Shown here: one piece after another, positions 8,680-17,803 of the stretch
Numbering within the stretch: position 1 is the first letter of the stretch
How the letters are laid out: the number at the start of each line of letters is the position of its first letter
From: Catellatospora sichuanensis
GTDB taxonomy: Bacteria > Actinomycetota > Actinomycetes > Mycobacteriales > Micromonosporaceae
Length of the DNA: 64,000 bases
Assembly (NCBI RefSeq): GCF_007483665.1
Contig: NZ_ML660192.1
Span: 58,010 to 122,009 of the forward strand
Direction of reading: 5' to 3'
The notes under the pieces: model-generated
Told to the model about the DNA's origin: nothing
Seen by the model: the letters and a program-made list of their open reading frames with translations, nothing else
Database searches by the model: none
Translations under genes and position numbers: made by a program

Positions 8680-9384
8680 TCACATGCCTGGCACACCCGG
8701 CTGAGCCAGGATGAGTTGATCACACTCGCGACCGGGGGCCCGGAAGGTCACATCATGATCTGACATCTGCTGCCGCCGGGAGACGCCCAGCACGGAGAAG
8801 CGCAGCTCCAGCGCCCCGAGCGCACGCTTGCGGCAGGGCTCGTCGGCGGGCGTCCGGATCCGCAGCGTGAACACCACCACGAACTCGCCACGGGGGTCGA
8901 CCGCAGCAGGGAAGGGGCGGAGCTCACCGCCGGCAGTCTCGATCCGCGGGTCCTCGATGGTGATGACATCCGAGACGTCGTCGATACCGACGACGGTGAC
9001 CGGGAGCGAGCTTGAGTTGCGCATCGAGAACCGGACCGGGTATCGGATGTCAGGGCCAGAGGCGTAGCTCATGTCCAGTTCACTGCTTCCAGTCCGGTGT
9101 TCCGCCGACGGCGGGTCGCCGAGGACGAAGTCACCAGGAACCAGCCCGTACAGGCGAGCCACCATCTGCCACGTACCGACGGTTAGCAACACCAGTACGG
9201 CAGCCCCGATCCGCAGCACGGTCGCCAGCCGTGGGGCCCGCCTGGGCATGGGCATGACGTCCCGGCCAAGAGCGTCGCCCGGCTGTGGCCATGTCGAATC
9301 GAAGTCCGATTTCACCTGAAGGGCCGGGTTCGCGCGCGCCGTAGCGTTCCACGACGCCGGAGATTCGCCTGGAGCACCGGTCAC
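8680..9384 (-). CDS. Single-span membrane protein of unknown function
   Basis: About 234 residues with a GTG start at 9384. A short cytoplasmic N-terminus is followed by one hydrophobic segment at ~55-75 (LRIGAAVLVLLTVGTWQMVA). The extracellular part reads like a beta sandwich, with phrases such as RYPVRFSMRNSSSLPVTVVG and GEFVVVFTLRIRTPADEPCR, reminiscent of domains placed against the cell wall. An alternative start is MPMPRRAPR nearer the membrane segment. It is divergent from the PadR gene. Confidence 0.6.
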   Translation of the reverse strand: MTGAPGESPASWNATARANPALQVKSDFDSTWPQPGDALGRDVMPMPRRAPRLATVLRIGAAVLVLLTVGTWQMVARLYGLVPGDFVLGDPPSAEHRTGSSELDMSYASGPDIRYPVRFSMRNSSSLPVTVVGIDDVSDVITIEDPRIETAGGELRPFPAAVDPRGEFVVVFTLRIRTPADEPCRKRALGALELRFSVLGVSRRQQMSDHDVTFRAPGRECDQLILAQPGVPGM

Positions 9385-9494
9385 CAGGGGAGCTTAAAGA
9401 GGACCAGTGGACTGCGCTGCCCCGCCGACTGCTGACGGCAGCACACCACTGACGACTCCGGAACCTGCTCTTGACGGCACGTTCAGATCATCTT

Positions 9495-9500
9495 TATATT
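9495..9500 (+). promoter_or_regulatory. Candidate -10 element of a leaderless PadR transcript
   Basis: TATATT lies 8 bases before the ATG at 9508 in an otherwise GC-rich stretch, so transcription would start at or next to the start codon. There is no Shine-Dalgarno sequence before the ATG. Leaderless transcripts are common in actinobacteria. Confidence 0.45.
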
Positions 9501-9507
9501 GGCCGTC

Positions 9508-9870
9508 ATGGCAACGACGATGCGTGAACCCACATTCTGGATCCTCACAGCGTTGGCCTCCCAACCCCGGTACGGATACAGCGTGATGCAGCAGGTCGCC
9601 CAGCTGTCCGGCGGCGCCGTGACCCTCCAAGCCGGCACCCTGTACGCCGCCCTCGACCGGCTCACGGCCGAAGGGCTGGTCGAACTCGACCGAGACGAGA
9701 TCGTGGACGGGCGCACCCGGCGGTACTACCGGCTGACCAGCGACGGCGCCGAAGCACTGGGCGTCGAGACCGAACGGCTGCGCCGCAGCCTGGAAGCGGC
9801 AACCAGCCAGCTCGCGGCACGCCAGCGCTTCGGCCTCGGACCGGCCGCCGCGCTTCGGGCGGCGTGGTGA
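9508..9870 (+). CDS. PadR-family transcriptional regulator
   Basis: About 120 residues. The winged helix is read from EPTFWILTALASQPRYGYSV, with the recognition-helix region GGAVTLQAGTLYAALDRL and the wing EIVDGRTRRYYRLTSDGAEA. PadR proteins are small dimeric repressors, often controlling an adjacent membrane or transporter gene and binding near their own promoter. It overlaps the next gene by 4 bases (GTGA), so the membrane protein is almost certainly co-translated and probably its target. A TTG at 9499 is a weaker alternative start. Confidence 0.9.
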   Translation: MATTMREPTFWILTALASQPRYGYSVMQQVAQLSGGAVTLQAGTLYAALDRLTAEGLVELDRDEIVDGRTRRYYRLTSDGAEALGVETERLRRSLEAATSQLAARQRFGLGPAAALRAAW

Positions 9871-11600
9871 ACAGCGACCTGGCCCGGCGGTACCGGCGTC
9901 TGCTGGCCGTCTACCCGCCCGGACCACGCCGCGATGAGCTGCTCAGCACGCTGCTGGAAGCCGCACCCGCCACTCGCCGGTGGCCGACTGTGCGGGAGTC
10001 GACGAGTCTGCTACTCCACGGCGCCCGCGCCCGGCTCGGCCGGCCGGGCAGCATCGGCGTGGTCGTGTTCGCCATCCTCATGACGCTAGCCGGCGGTGGG
10101 CTCGGCGGTGCCGCAGGGGCGCGGCTCGGCTGGGAGGCCGCCCCGCCGCTGCCATCCGGCGCCGAGGCGCAGCAACTGACGGCGACCGTGTTTCCCGCCA
10201 TGACGGTATGGGGCGGCGGTGATGCCGCGTTGTTCGTCCGGACCAACGACGGGGACGGCATCCAGTACGGATACGCCGACTACTGGGTCAAGCACACGCC
10301 GGCCACCCGCGACGTGGACACCTTCACCCACGCCGTCCGCGATCGCCTGCAGGCGGCCGGCTGGCAGATCCGCAGCGACGTCGCACCGGACCTCAATCCC
10401 GGCGACGAAGGCGACGAGCAGAAGAAGCGGTTCACCCGGACATTCTGGGCCACGCGCGGCGACCTGGCCCTGCAATTCTCCAATTTCTACTGGCCCGACC
10501 GCGCGGTCACCGAGTCCGACGGCGCGGCCCTGTTCCACCTGTCGCGCACCGAGCCTGCCTGGGCCGCGCCAGCCGGCGTGCTCGGCGCGCTGCTCGGCGC
10601 ACTGATCGGCTGGGTACTCACCGCCTGGGTCAGCCGTCGCACTGAATACAGCCGACCAGCCACCCTGTTCGCCGCCACCACGTCCGGGTTCGCCCTGCTC
10701 CTCCTGCTGCCCATACTGCTACTGACCTACCTGCACCTGATCCTGGGCGGGTCGAAAACCTCGCAAGGGCAACCCGAACAGCCCTGGTGGGTCATGCTGC
10801 TCACCCTCGGCCACGGCCTGACCAGGACCGCCGCGACCCTAGGCCTGGCGGTCCTGGTCATGGCCGCCTGGCCGCGACGACACCGGCAGCCGGCGAACCA
10901 GCCACAGCGCCAGCCAGCCCGGCTGGCGGCCGGGAGCATGCCGGTCATGCCCGTCGTCGTCCTCACCTGCGTCGTCGTGCTCTGGGCCGCCGTGTCGGCC
11001 TCGCCAGCACTCACCGCGATCCTGGTGGTGGCCGGCCTCGCTGCCATCGGCCTCGCGCTCTGGCAGCGACACCGCGCGCGGCCAGCCCGACCCCGGCGGG
11101 ATCCAGCTCCAATGCCATCCCGGCGCGCGACAGCCACGCCGCTCCTCGCGCTCGTCGCGCTGCTCGCTGTGCTCTGGGCCGGCGGCTGGGGGTGGGCCGC
11201 TGCCGTGCTGCAGACAGTTGACACGACCTTGGCTGGGTTGTCGCGGTGCGTTCCGACAGGTCCACCGGATGAATCGGACACGCACGCCAGTCCGCTCAGC
11301 CGCACCGCCTGGGTGTTCGTCAGCCCGCAAGCCACGCCGGCTCAGGTCAACCTGGTGCAGGACGCCATCCACCGGGTCACCGCGACAACCAGCTCAGCCG
11401 TCAACCGCGACCCGCGCTCGCGAGAATTCCAGACGGCGTACTGCGGCGACGCCCAGCTGCCCGAAGCGGTCGGCCGGACCCTGCCGTGGTATTTCACGGT
11501 CAATCTGACCAGCCCGGGCGCGTTTGCGGCACTCGTGGCCGAGGTCGCGAACGTACCGGGCGTCGTGGCGGTGCGACACGCCCCGCGCGGCGACTGGTGA
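9867..11600 (+). CDS. Polytopic membrane protein coupled to PadR
   Basis: About 577 residues with GTG start overlapping the PadR stop. The N-terminus LARRYRRLLAVYPPGPRRDE is the motif seen in PadR-coupled membrane proteins of actinobacteria. Hydrophobic segments occur near residues 65-85, 230-250, 270-290, 310-330, 365-385 and 425-445. A soluble region lies between the first and second, and a C-terminal soluble domain carries paired forms (AWVFVSPQATPAQVNLVQDA). That tail resembles FtsX-like extracellular domains. Function unknown; a stress-responsive membrane protein is a guess. Confidence 0.7.
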   Translation: MNSDLARRYRRLLAVYPPGPRRDELLSTLLEAAPATRRWPTVRESTSLLLHGARARLGRPGSIGVVVFAILMTLAGGGLGGAAGARLGWEAAPPLPSGAEAQQLTATVFPAMTVWGGGDAALFVRTNDGDGIQYGYADYWVKHTPATRDVDTFTHAVRDRLQAAGWQIRSDVAPDLNPGDEGDEQKKRFTRTFWATRGDLALQFSNFYWPDRAVTESDGAALFHLSRTEPAWAAPAGVLGALLGALIGWVLTAWVSRRTEYSRPATLFAATTSGFALLLLLPILLLTYLHLILGGSKTSQGQPEQPWWVMLLTLGHGLTRTAATLGLAVLVMAAWPRRHRQPANQPQRQPARLAAGSMPVMPVVVLTCVVVLWAAVSASPALTAILVVAGLAAIGLALWQRHRARPARPRRDPAPMPSRRATATPLLALVALLAVLWAGGWGWAAAVLQTVDTTLAGLSRCVPTGPPDESDTHASPLSRTAWVFVSPQATPAQVNLVQDAIHRVTATTSSAVNRDPRSREFQTAYCGDAQLPEAVGRTLPWYFTVNLTSPGAFAALVAEVANVPGVVAVRHAPRGDW

Positions 11601-11949
11601 CCTTCCTCCGGCTAGCCGTTGAGCAGCGCCGACATCTCCCGTTGGAGGTGTCGGCGCCGCGTTCGCCAGACGGCCCAGTCGCACCTGGGGTTCAGGCAAC
11701 GTACAGGCGAAAGGGCCAAGCGCCCCGCACCACCTCGGTGGGTTAGACGGGGACCGTCGGCCGGCAACGGCCGACGGCAACACGAGTGCTCACTAGAGTC
11801 CACTCAATTGCAACGGGTGACGACAGGGACAGCGCGAATGACGGGTTCCCGGTTACGGTCAGCGCGCCATGGCCGGGCGCTGAGGCAACGCCGAGGTGCA
11901 TTGCGGCGTCTGCTAGGTGGCCGGCTGGATGCGCGAGTGAGGGGACCCG
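11601..11949. other. Gap with two hairpins, no convincing gene
   Basis: Holds a terminator-like hairpin at 11626-11657 and a second, CCGTCGGCC/GGCCGACGG, at 11754-11777. The long open frame crossing it on the plus strand is a shadow of the adaptor gene. Confidence 0.5.
11626..11657 (+). terminator. Terminator hairpin after the PadR-membrane operon
   Basis: GCGCCGACATCTCC pairs with GGAGGTGTCGGCGC, with one wobble pair and a CGTT loop. It is 26 bases past the stop codon. Confidence 0.65.
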
Positions 11950-12939
11950 GTGCGCAAGAGACTTTTGATCTGCTTGATGGCTGCCGTCGTGGCGGCGGGA
12001 ACGGCTGCAGGCTGTTCCGGCAACCAGACGCCGGCGGAGACGCCGGGTCTGGCGGCTCGAGGCACGGTGATGACGACGGTGAAGCCGACGCGGCAGGAGC
12101 TCACCAACCGGGTGAGCTTGACTGGAAAGGTGACCATCAACCCGGTGTTCGGGCTGGTCGCGCCGGTGTCGGGCCAGATCCGCTATCTGAACGTGCAGCC
12201 GCCGACGTCGACGCCGAAGAAGGCGACCCGGGTCGCGTCGGTGTGGAAGGGCGGCAAGGCCTACCACGTGACCGTACCGGCGGGGGCGGCGTTCGCCGGG
12301 CGGCTGGTCGACGACCGGTCGACGGTGCAGGCGGGGATGCCGGTCGTGTCGGCCAAGCATGTGGGTTATGCGATCGTCGCCGAGATCGACGGTGCGCAGG
12401 CATACAAGCTGTCGGCGGCGTTGACGGCGGTGCGCGCGCAGATCACGAATGGCCCCGGGCCGTTCGCGTGCAAGGTGCTGGGCACGATCGCGGCGTTGCC
12501 GTCAGGGACGTTGCCGGAGCCGCCCGCTCCCCCGGCGCCGGATCCGAGCGCGTCGCCGGCGCCTCCGGTGCAGAAGGTGCCGCAGCAGAACGTGCAGCCG
12601 TCGGAGGCGACCGGCATGCGGTTGGTCTGCCTCGCGCCGGCCGGGGTCACGCTGATCAACGGCGCGTCGGCGACGCTGGAGGTCATCACCGCCAAGGCGG
12701 CCAACGCGCTGGTCCTTCCGGTGGAGGCCGTGGCGGGTGGTCAGGGCAAGGGCCTGGTTGACGTGGTACGCCCAGACGGCACCCGCGAGACGCGGGACGT
12801 GGTGCTGGGGCTGACGGACGGGAAGGTCATCGAGATCAAGTCGGGGCTCACCGGCGAGGAGAAGATCGCGGTGCCTGGACCGGATCTACCGCAAGCGCAG
12901 CCGGAGAACAAGGGTCCGGAGGGCGTGATCAGCAAGTGA
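11950..12939 (+). CDS. Lipoprotein periplasmic-adaptor-like subunit of a MacAB-type exporter
   Basis: About 329 residues with a GTG start at 11950. The N-terminus has a lipoprotein signal with lipobox AAGC near residue 22. The body follows the membrane fusion/adaptor plan: RQELTNRVSLTGKVTINPVF, a lipoyl/hairpin-like region, and a C-terminal barrel (ATLEVITAKAANALVLPVEA). An unusual Pro-rich insert (PPAPPAPDPSASPAPP) sits at ~200. In Gram-positive bacteria such adaptors cooperate with MacB-type ABC transporters to export peptides or lipids. It overlaps the ATPase gene by 4 bases. Confidence 0.8.
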   Translation: MRKRLLICLMAAVVAAGTAAGCSGNQTPAETPGLAARGTVMTTVKPTRQELTNRVSLTGKVTINPVFGLVAPVSGQIRYLNVQPPTSTPKKATRVASVWKGGKAYHVTVPAGAAFAGRLVDDRSTVQAGMPVVSAKHVGYAIVAEIDGAQAYKLSAALTAVRAQITNGPGPFACKVLGTIAALPSGTLPEPPAPPAPDPSASPAPPVQKVPQQNVQPSEATGMRLVCLAPAGVTLINGASATLEVITAKAANALVLPVEAVAGGQGKGLVDVVRPDGTRETRDVVLGLTDGKVIEIKSGLTGEEKIAVPGPDLPQAQPENKGPEGVISK

Positions 12940-13652
12940 CGCCGCTGATCGAGCTCGACGGCGTGACGAAGACGCTGAAGGGTCAGCAGGAGCCGCGCAC
13001 GATTCTGTCTGGTGTGGACCTGAAGGTGGATGCCGGGGAGAGCGTGGCGGTGCTCGGCCGGTCGGGGTCGGGCAAAAGCACGCTGCTCAGTATCGTGGGA
13101 TTGTTCGACCGGCCTGACGGCGGCGCGTACCGGATCGACGGCAAGGACATCTCGCGGATCCCGGAGCGCAAGGCGGCCGCGCTGCGCAGCGCCGAGTTCG
13201 GCTTCGTCTTTCAGCGGTTCTTCCTCCTCAAGCATCTGAGCGCGGCGCAGAACGTGGCGATGGCGCTGGTCAACGGGCAGGGGTGGCTGCCGCGGCGGCA
13301 GCGGCGCGCCAAGGTGATGGCCGCGTTGGAGCAGGTCGGCATCGCGCATCTGGCCAAGCATCGGCCAGCGAAGCTGTCCGGCGGCGAGCAGCAGCGGGTC
13401 GCGGTCGCGCGGGCCCTGGTACGCCAGCCGCGCATCCTGCTCGCCGACGAGCCCACCGGAGCGCTGGACACCGAGACCGGCAACCTGGTCATCGATGTGC
13501 TGCATGAGGCGACTACGCAGGGCCGGGCGCTGATCCTGGTGACGCACGACTGGGACCACGCCCGCAAGATGGGCCGAGTCCTGCGACTGGAAGACGGCAA
13601 GTTGCACGACGTCGACGAATACGAACACGCGCCCGCGGAGGTGGCCGCATGA
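12936..13652 (+). CDS. ABC transporter ATP-binding protein (MacB/LolD type)
   Basis: About 238 residues. Walker A is LGRSGSGKSTLLSI, signature motif LSGGEQQRVAVARALV, Walker B ILLADEPTGALD, and the switch His is in LVTHDWDHA. It belongs to the LolD/MacB/FtsE-like group, which powers mechanotransmission permeases of the FtsX fold. GTG start overlaps the adaptor stop and its own stop overlaps the permease ATG. Confidence 0.95.
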   Translation: MTPLIELDGVTKTLKGQQEPRTILSGVDLKVDAGESVAVLGRSGSGKSTLLSIVGLFDRPDGGAYRIDGKDISRIPERKAAALRSAEFGFVFQRFFLLKHLSAAQNVAMALVNGQGWLPRRQRRAKVMAALEQVGIAHLAKHRPAKLSGGEQQRVAVARALVRQPRILLADEPTGALDTETGNLVIDVLHEATTQGRALILVTHDWDHARKMGRVLRLEDGKLHDVDEYEHAPAEVAA

Positions 13653-14983
13653 TCCGCCTGTCCGGCCGACTGCGGTCGGCTCTGATCATCGGAGGCCAGG
13701 GCATCCGGGCACGCAAGACGCGTACCCTCCTGTCGATCGTGAGCTTGTTCCTCGGCGTGCTGGCGGTGGTGGTCGTGCAGGCAGGCGCGGAGGCCGCGAA
13801 CCAGGCGGCGCTCGCGGACATCGAGCTGCAGGTCGGCAAGGACGGCACCCGGATGATGTATGTCTCGCCAGAGAAGGCCGGCGCGATGGCGGCGGCGCTG
13901 GAGACGCTGAAGGGCCGCAGCGACGCTGTCGGCGTCATCGGCACCAGCGTGACCATCGGCGAGCCGGGCGTGAACCCGGTCAACCCCGGCGGCGCTCCGT
14001 TCGATCAGCAGGCCGGCGGACCTGACTACTATTACGGCGGCGGGCCTGGCGCGGAGATGATCTGCGACGAACGGGGGTGCAGGCCGGTAGACAAGGCGCA
14101 GCAGGGTGAGCAGACGCCGAACGGCCAGGCGATCGAGCTGCGGCTCTCCGCGCTGACCGGAGACGTGCTGCCGTTCCGGCCCTACCGGATGAAGTCCGGG
14201 CAGTGGCTCGACTTCACGAAGGTGCCGTCACTGTCGCCGGGCATCGTGGTCAACCTGGAGGCCGCCAAGGGTTTCGCCCGCTATCAGGTGCCGGCCGAAA
14301 TGCGCATCTACGGCGCGAGCACCAACGCGACGCCCCGGATCATCGGGGTCGTCGACGACGGCGTGCCGATGCCGACGGCGTACACCCGGGTCGATGAACT
14401 GCTGAACTGGGTGCCGGCCTCGTCGCTGAGCATGATGGGCGGGGTGGAGACACTGCTCGCGCCGGACGCGTACGCCGTCGAGCAGACGTTGCGCGCCCGC
14501 CTGGTCGGCCTGGGTGTGCCCGCCGAACAGTTACGCGTCGAGCCGGTCAACGCCCGCAAGGCGATCGAGGAGCAGTTGCGGCTGGTGCGGCTGGTGTTCC
14601 TCGGGATCGCCGGGCTGGTACTGCTCATCGGGGTCGCCGGCATCCTCAACGTCGGCCTCGCGACGGTCGGCGAGCGGGTCGAGGAGTTCGCATTGCGGCG
14701 CGCGGTGGGCACCCCGCGGACGTTGCTGGCCGGGATCGTCCTGGCGGAGACGCTGCTGACCGGTTTGTTCACGGCCGCCGCGGCGATCGGGGTCGCCTCT
14801 CTCGCCTTGAAGGTCGTCGGGTCGATCCTCAGCGGACGTACGCCGATCCCGCTGGACATGGAGTTTCCGTGGCAGGCCGGTGTTGCGGGGATCGTCGCCG
14901 GATTGGTGGCCGGGCTGCTCGGCGGGCTGATTCCGGCGATCCGGGCGGCGCGCATTCCCATTGCCACGGTGATGCGCGCCTAG
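13649..14983 (+). CDS. ABC transporter permease (MacB/FtsX-type)
   Basis: About 444 residues. One N-terminal transmembrane helix (TLLSIVSLFLGVLAVVVVQA) is followed by a large extracellular domain (~45-310). Three C-terminal helices carry the FtsX signature (RLVFLGIAGLVLLIGVAGIL, VGERVEEFALRRAVGTPRTL). The extracellular domain contains a Gly/Tyr-rich insert (DYYYGGGPGAEMICDERGC). With the two upstream genes it forms a complete adaptor-ATPase-permease exporter; the export substrate is unknown. Confidence 0.9.
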   Translation: MIRLSGRLRSALIIGGQGIRARKTRTLLSIVSLFLGVLAVVVVQAGAEAANQAALADIELQVGKDGTRMMYVSPEKAGAMAAALETLKGRSDAVGVIGTSVTIGEPGVNPVNPGGAPFDQQAGGPDYYYGGGPGAEMICDERGCRPVDKAQQGEQTPNGQAIELRLSALTGDVLPFRPYRMKSGQWLDFTKVPSLSPGIVVNLEAAKGFARYQVPAEMRIYGASTNATPRIIGVVDDGVPMPTAYTRVDELLNWVPASSLSMMGGVETLLAPDAYAVEQTLRARLVGLGVPAEQLRVEPVNARKAIEEQLRLVRLVFLGIAGLVLLIGVAGILNVGLATVGERVEEFALRRAVGTPRTLLAGIVLAETLLTGLFTAAAAIGVASLALKVVGSILSGRTPIPLDMEFPWQAGVAGIVAGLVAGLLGGLIPAIRAARIPIATVMRA

Positions 14984-15018
14984 TGACGCGCATGCTGCGC
15001 CGTGCCGGGGCGTTTGTC

Positions 15019-15053
15019 GGCCGGCGGAGAACTGCGTGCGTTCTCCGCCGGCC
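15019..15053 (+). terminator. Perfect 14-bp-stem hairpin ending the exporter operon
   Basis: GGCCGGCGGAGAAC and GTTCTCCGCCGGCC pair perfectly around a TGCGTGC loop, 36 bases past the permease stop. Being symmetric, it may also serve the convergent minus-strand gene ending at 15082. Confidence 0.75.
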
Positions 15054-15081
15054 TCCTGGTCCTCATCCGCGACGCCCCGCG

Positions 15082-16440
15082 TTAGAGGGTTATTCGGGCT
15101 GACTCCCGCACCTGTGGTGGCAATGAATCGTCGGCCGCGATACGGAAGAGGGCCTCACTGCTGCGGGCAACGGTGTCGTGCCAGCGCAGCATCGCCACGG
15201 CCTGCCCGGCGGCCACGCCGTGGCGCACGTACCGCTCGGCCAGTTCCATCGCCCACGGGGTGATACGGACGTGGCAGTCGACGTACATGCCGAGCCACGT
15301 GAAGACCTCGCCCGCGATCCAGGCGCTGATCCACGTCACCCACCGCCGGACGAACCGCTGCGCCTGCTCACCCTCCGGGTCCTGCGGAGTGCCGGGTATG
15401 CCCAGCAGCGCGCACTCCCGCATCGCCTCGGTCATACGCTCGCGGGTCACCTGCCGCGCGTACGGCATCAGATCGGACATGACCGAACGGACTTCAAGCC
15501 ACGTGGGCGGCTCCTCGTCCTCGTCTCCGTCCCATGAGGGGGCGGGGGCGGGTTCCGGGACCGGTCCGGCGGGCGCGCATGCTTCCAGCACCGCCCGTGC
15601 GCGAGCAATGTTCTCTTCGGTCTCCGGCAGGCCCGACGGCCACTGGAAGCCGGACCCCCACGCGTAGGGCAAATCCCGCACACCGGCAGGCAGCAGAGGT
15701 TCCTCGCCGTACGCCTGTTCCCGCCCGCGGCTGTCGTAGCCAGGCCGCCGTATGGCGATGAGCCATCCCCGTGCCGACGCGCGGTGGTGTTCGCTCACCC
15801 CGGGGTCCCGCACCACGCGCAGCAGAGCCTTCTCGCCATGGGGCGTGCCGAGGGCATGGAGCAGGTGCACCGCGTCCTGAGCCGACAGGTCGGCACGGAT
15901 GCAGCGCTCGGCCATCGCCGCGATGCACCGCCCGTCCTGCGGCTCCTGCTTCAACCACCACAGCACGTCATGGGCCCAGACCGACAGGACGGAGCGGGCC
16001 CATGTCCCGGGGATCCTGTCCGTCTGCTCCTCGATCCACCAGTCCGGCACAGACCCGGCTGCGTTCTCCGCCCATTCGCGAAGTACGCCGATGACGCCCT
16101 CCCGGGTGAGCAGGTCGGCTGCCGGCATTGCCTGCGCGAGCCGGTGCCCGCATTCCGCGCGGAACCGGTAGTAGAGTTCCCAGGATTCGTCGCTCCAGCC
16201 GCCGGGCGACGCCGGCGGCATGTCTGACAGCGCAGTGGCCAGCGCGCCCAGGGCTGCCTGCTCGTTGGCTTCGGTGTGCGGGAGTTCTTCCAGTATCCGC
16301 TTCCGCTCCGGGGTCAGGTCGTTCCACGGCGAAGGCAGTTCACGCATGGCCCGCGGCAGGAGATGGTGTGCGGTCACTTTCCGGCCACCCCCGTTCCTTT
16401 GCGTCATCGGCCGTGAGTCCAGGAACACCCAGTCGCCCAT
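15082..16440 (-). CDS. Large protein of unknown function
   Basis: About 452 residues from MGDWVFLDSRPMTQRNGGGR; the extra N-terminal open frame to 16641 is compositional. The protein is alpha-helical, acidic and Trp-rich (GGWSDESWELYYRF, DVLWWLKQEP, LLHALGTPHGEKALLRVV). A Pro-rich linker lies in the middle (PVPEPAPAPSWDGDEDEEPP). The repeated helix pairs suggest an armadillo/HEAT-like solenoid. No catalytic motif is seen and I do not recognise the family. It faces the exporter operon tail to tail. Confidence 0.6.
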   Translation of the reverse strand: MGDWVFLDSRPMTQRNGGGRKVTAHHLLPRAMRELPSPWNDLTPERKRILEELPHTEANEQAALGALATALSDMPPASPGGWSDESWELYYRFRAECGHRLAQAMPAADLLTREGVIGVLREWAENAAGSVPDWWIEEQTDRIPGTWARSVLSVWAHDVLWWLKQEPQDGRCIAAMAERCIRADLSAQDAVHLLHALGTPHGEKALLRVVRDPGVSEHHRASARGWLIAIRRPGYDSRGREQAYGEEPLLPAGVRDLPYAWGSGFQWPSGLPETEENIARARAVLEACAPAGPVPEPAPAPSWDGDEDEEPPTWLEVRSVMSDLMPYARQVTRERMTEAMRECALLGIPGTPQDPEGEQAQRFVRRWVTWISAWIAGEVFTWLGMYVDCHVRITPWAMELAERYVRHGVAAGQAVAMLRWHDTVARSSEALFRIAADDSLPPQVRESARITL

Positions 16441-16510
16441 GATGATCGTCGGATCCTTCGACACGCTCGGAGGGTACGCCCGGCGCGTCCGACCCCCCCC
16501 AGATCCTGCC

Positions 16511-16702
16511 CTACGAGTCCCCGGGCATCGCGGGGCGCACCTCCGCCCACGGCGGGCCGCTGCCGGTGACGGCCCGCTCCGCCTCGGCGTCGCGGTCGCC
16601 GTTGAACCGCGAGGGCTGGTGTCCGGGCTTGTCGTCCACATTGATCGCGGACATCACGACGACCTTGCCGGCACCCTTATCGGCGGCCACGCGCAGGAGT
16701 TG
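16511..16702 (-). pseudogene. 3' fragment of an unidentified gene, probably cut by TnpB insertion
   Basis: A ~63-codon minus-strand frame ends at the TAG at 16511 and reads well as protein (VAADKGAGKVVVMSAINVDD, then PSRFNGDRDAEAERA, ending AMPGDS). Its frame runs into a stop just before the TnpB-like sequence begins. It is probably the surviving C-terminus of a host gene. I do not recognise it. The opposite-strand open frame here is its shadow. Confidence 0.4.
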
Positions 16703-16719
16703 CCGAGGTCAGCTGGGCC

Positions 16720-17803
16720 CTGGTGTGGCGCGCGGCAGGCCAGACACCGGCCAACCAGACGCGCTCCGCTGTCGTTTCGGATCCGCTGCAAGACCTCCAC
16801 GACCGGCCGGGCGAGTATCCGGGTCGGGGATCAAAGGCCGCGCACGGTGACCCTGCCGGTCATCGGCACGATCACGGTACGGCAGGACACGCGCCGTCTG
16901 CGGCGCATGCTCGCCAAAGGCCGGGCCAAGGTCTTTTCCGCGACCGTCACGCACCGGGCGGGCCGGTGGGCGATGTCGCTGACCTGCGAAGCCGCCGACC
17001 TGCACGACGCCGTCCGCCACCAACCCGACACCCGCCCTGCAGGCTGGGTGGGCGTCGACCGGGGCCTGACCGCGTTCGCCGTGGCCGCCCGCGCCGACGG
17101 CACCGAGGTCCTGCGAGTGGAGGATCCGCCGCGGCCGGCACGGGCCGGAATGGCGCGCCAGCGGCGTCTGGCCCGCGCCGTCACCCGCAAACAGCTCGGC
17201 TCCAACAACCGCGCCAAGGCCGCGGCCCGGTTGGGCCGCCACCACGCCCGCGTACGTGCGATCCGGCAGCGTTTCCTGCACCAGGTCTCCAACGAGCTCG
17301 TCAAGACCCACGACCGGCTCGCCATCGAGACTCTCAACATCACCGGCATGCTCGCCAACCGGCACCTGGCCGCAGCGATATCTGACGCGGCATGGGGCGA
17401 ACTGGCCCGCCAACTGACCTATAAGCAGCAGTGGCGCGGCGGACACCTCACCCCGGTCGACCGCTGGTACCCGTCGACCAAGACCTGCGCCCCATGCCGG
17501 ACCGTGGCCCCGGCCATGCCCCTGGACCAGCGCACCTTCACCTGCGCCGTGTGCGGGTACCAGGCCGATCGGGACCACAACGCCGCGGTCAACCTCGCCA
17601 TCTGGGCCGAGCAGCACCACGCCCAGGTCCGGGACCTCCACGCAGGGGGCCCGGTCACCAACGCCCGCCGAGGGGAAGGCTCTGGCCCGCGCACACGCGC
17701 AGGCGAAACCAGCCCCGATGACGCAGGAACCGCACCCACCCCACCCCGGGCCAGGCGCGGACGCCCGAGAAGGGCGCTGTCTCACCACTCCAACGAGTTA
17801 TGA
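16720..17803 (+). pseudogene. TnpB (IS200/IS605 family) nuclease, N-terminally truncated
   Basis: The frame carries the OrfB core: TVTLPVIGTITVRQDTRRLR, the RuvC-I segment WVGVDRGLTAFAVAARADG, RuvC-II LAIETLNITGML, the zinc ribbon CAPC...FTCAVCG, and RuvC-III ADRDHNAAVNLA. TnpB is an RNA-guided nuclease that promotes retention of its transposon. All three acidic RuvC positions and the four Cys are kept, but the N-terminal ~100-130 residues are missing or merged with unrelated sequence, and no tnpA is present. Probably inactive. The 3' end overlaps the start of the DUF4253 gene (ATGA). Confidence 0.75.
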
